The notes below the pieces were generated by a model, which saw nothing but the letters and a program-made list of their open reading frames with translations, had not been told where the DNA came from and searched no databases. The position numbers and the translations under genes were made by a program. From Penium margaritaceum (taxonomy: Eukaryota > Streptophyta > Zygnematophyceae > Desmidiales > Peniaceae): a DNA stretch of 64,000 nucleotides. The stretch covers positions 342,886-406,885 of the forward strand of contig SZWC01000516.1 of NCBI GenBank assembly GCA_023375785.1, in the 5' to 3' direction. Shown here in pieces: positions 63,816 through 64,000 of the stretch; positions within the stretch are counted from its first letter, which is position 1, and each line of letters starts with the position of its first letter.

Positions 63816-64000
63816 TCTGGATCCCGTGCAAACGCACCCCTGCCGCGAAGAATGCCGACTGCTTCGCAAGTATCGCTTGCGAGGGAGGGAAAAGTGGCGC
63901 CTGATCTAAATTAAGCGTGCACAATGTAGACATGACACGACCGAGGATGGCCCACTGAGTATTGTTTGGCAGACGCAAGTGGAGTAAAACATGAAAGACA

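Larger units (their letters stand above)
51900..64000. repeat. Right copy of the ~12 kb segmental duplication
   Basis: Collinear with 1304-13408; see the left copy. It carries the MITE at 63355 and lacks the one at 11756. Confidence 0.8.

Noticed and set aside
63206-63909. Frames rich in CES, ASP and LRV repeats
   Set aside because: Translations of the GACTCGCAA motifs of the MITE, different in every register.

Overview
The window is repeat-rich nuclear DNA of a eukaryote, almost wholly built of LTR retrotransposons and their wreckage. Three features point to a green-lineage (streptophyte) genome: Ty3/gypsy chromoviruses with a C-terminal chromodomain, abundant Ty1/copia elements, and primer-binding sites that match initiator tRNA-Met, including its anticodon arm as I know it from plants. 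A large genome of charophyte, bryophyte or lycophyte type fits, but the species is inference. I recognise one likely host gene, a small spliced ankyrin-repeat gene. I found no conventional nuclear rRNA or tRNA gene and no CRISPR array.

Layout. 1-6121: element A, a non-autonomous LTR element without reverse transcriptase. 6122-13408: gypsy chromovirus G1 and its 3' region, carrying a 461-bp hAT-like MITE. 13409-20504: copia P1 (minus strand) inside a CT microsatellite, flanked by diverged inverted repeats. 20505-26983: element B, a minus-strand relative of A with the best-preserved reading frames. 26984-34274: the ankyrin gene, whose first intron holds D, a complete copia-like element with Gag and protease but no integrase or RT, followed by unassigned DNA. 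34275-41599: gypsy G3 gag, split by copia P3 (minus), which itself carries the second MITE. 41600-45533: decayed, 5'-truncated copia P2. 45534-47497: micro- and minisatellites. 47498-51894: copia P4, with its RT deleted. 51900-64000: element C, gypsy G2 and the third MITE.

51900-64000 is a diverged copy of 1304-13408. It shares the A-G junction and shared in-frame stops, so it looks like a segmental duplication of already dead elements. The MITE sits at a different place in each copy, so those insertions came later. Single-N joins at 40182 and 51899 and an N run at 35041-35234 limit some calls.

Most useful observations: (1) P3 and P4 have primer sites matching the anticodon arm of initiator tRNA-Met, the half-tRNA mode known from Drosophila copia, whereas the neighbouring elements use the tRNA 3' end; (2) the 461-bp MITE has about eleven GACTCGCAA motifs and three perfect 8-bp target duplications; (3) the A/B/C family conserves three non-pol reading frames and a tandem hairpin array; (4) element D is a Gag-protease element with an unrecognised C-terminal extension, nested in a host intron.
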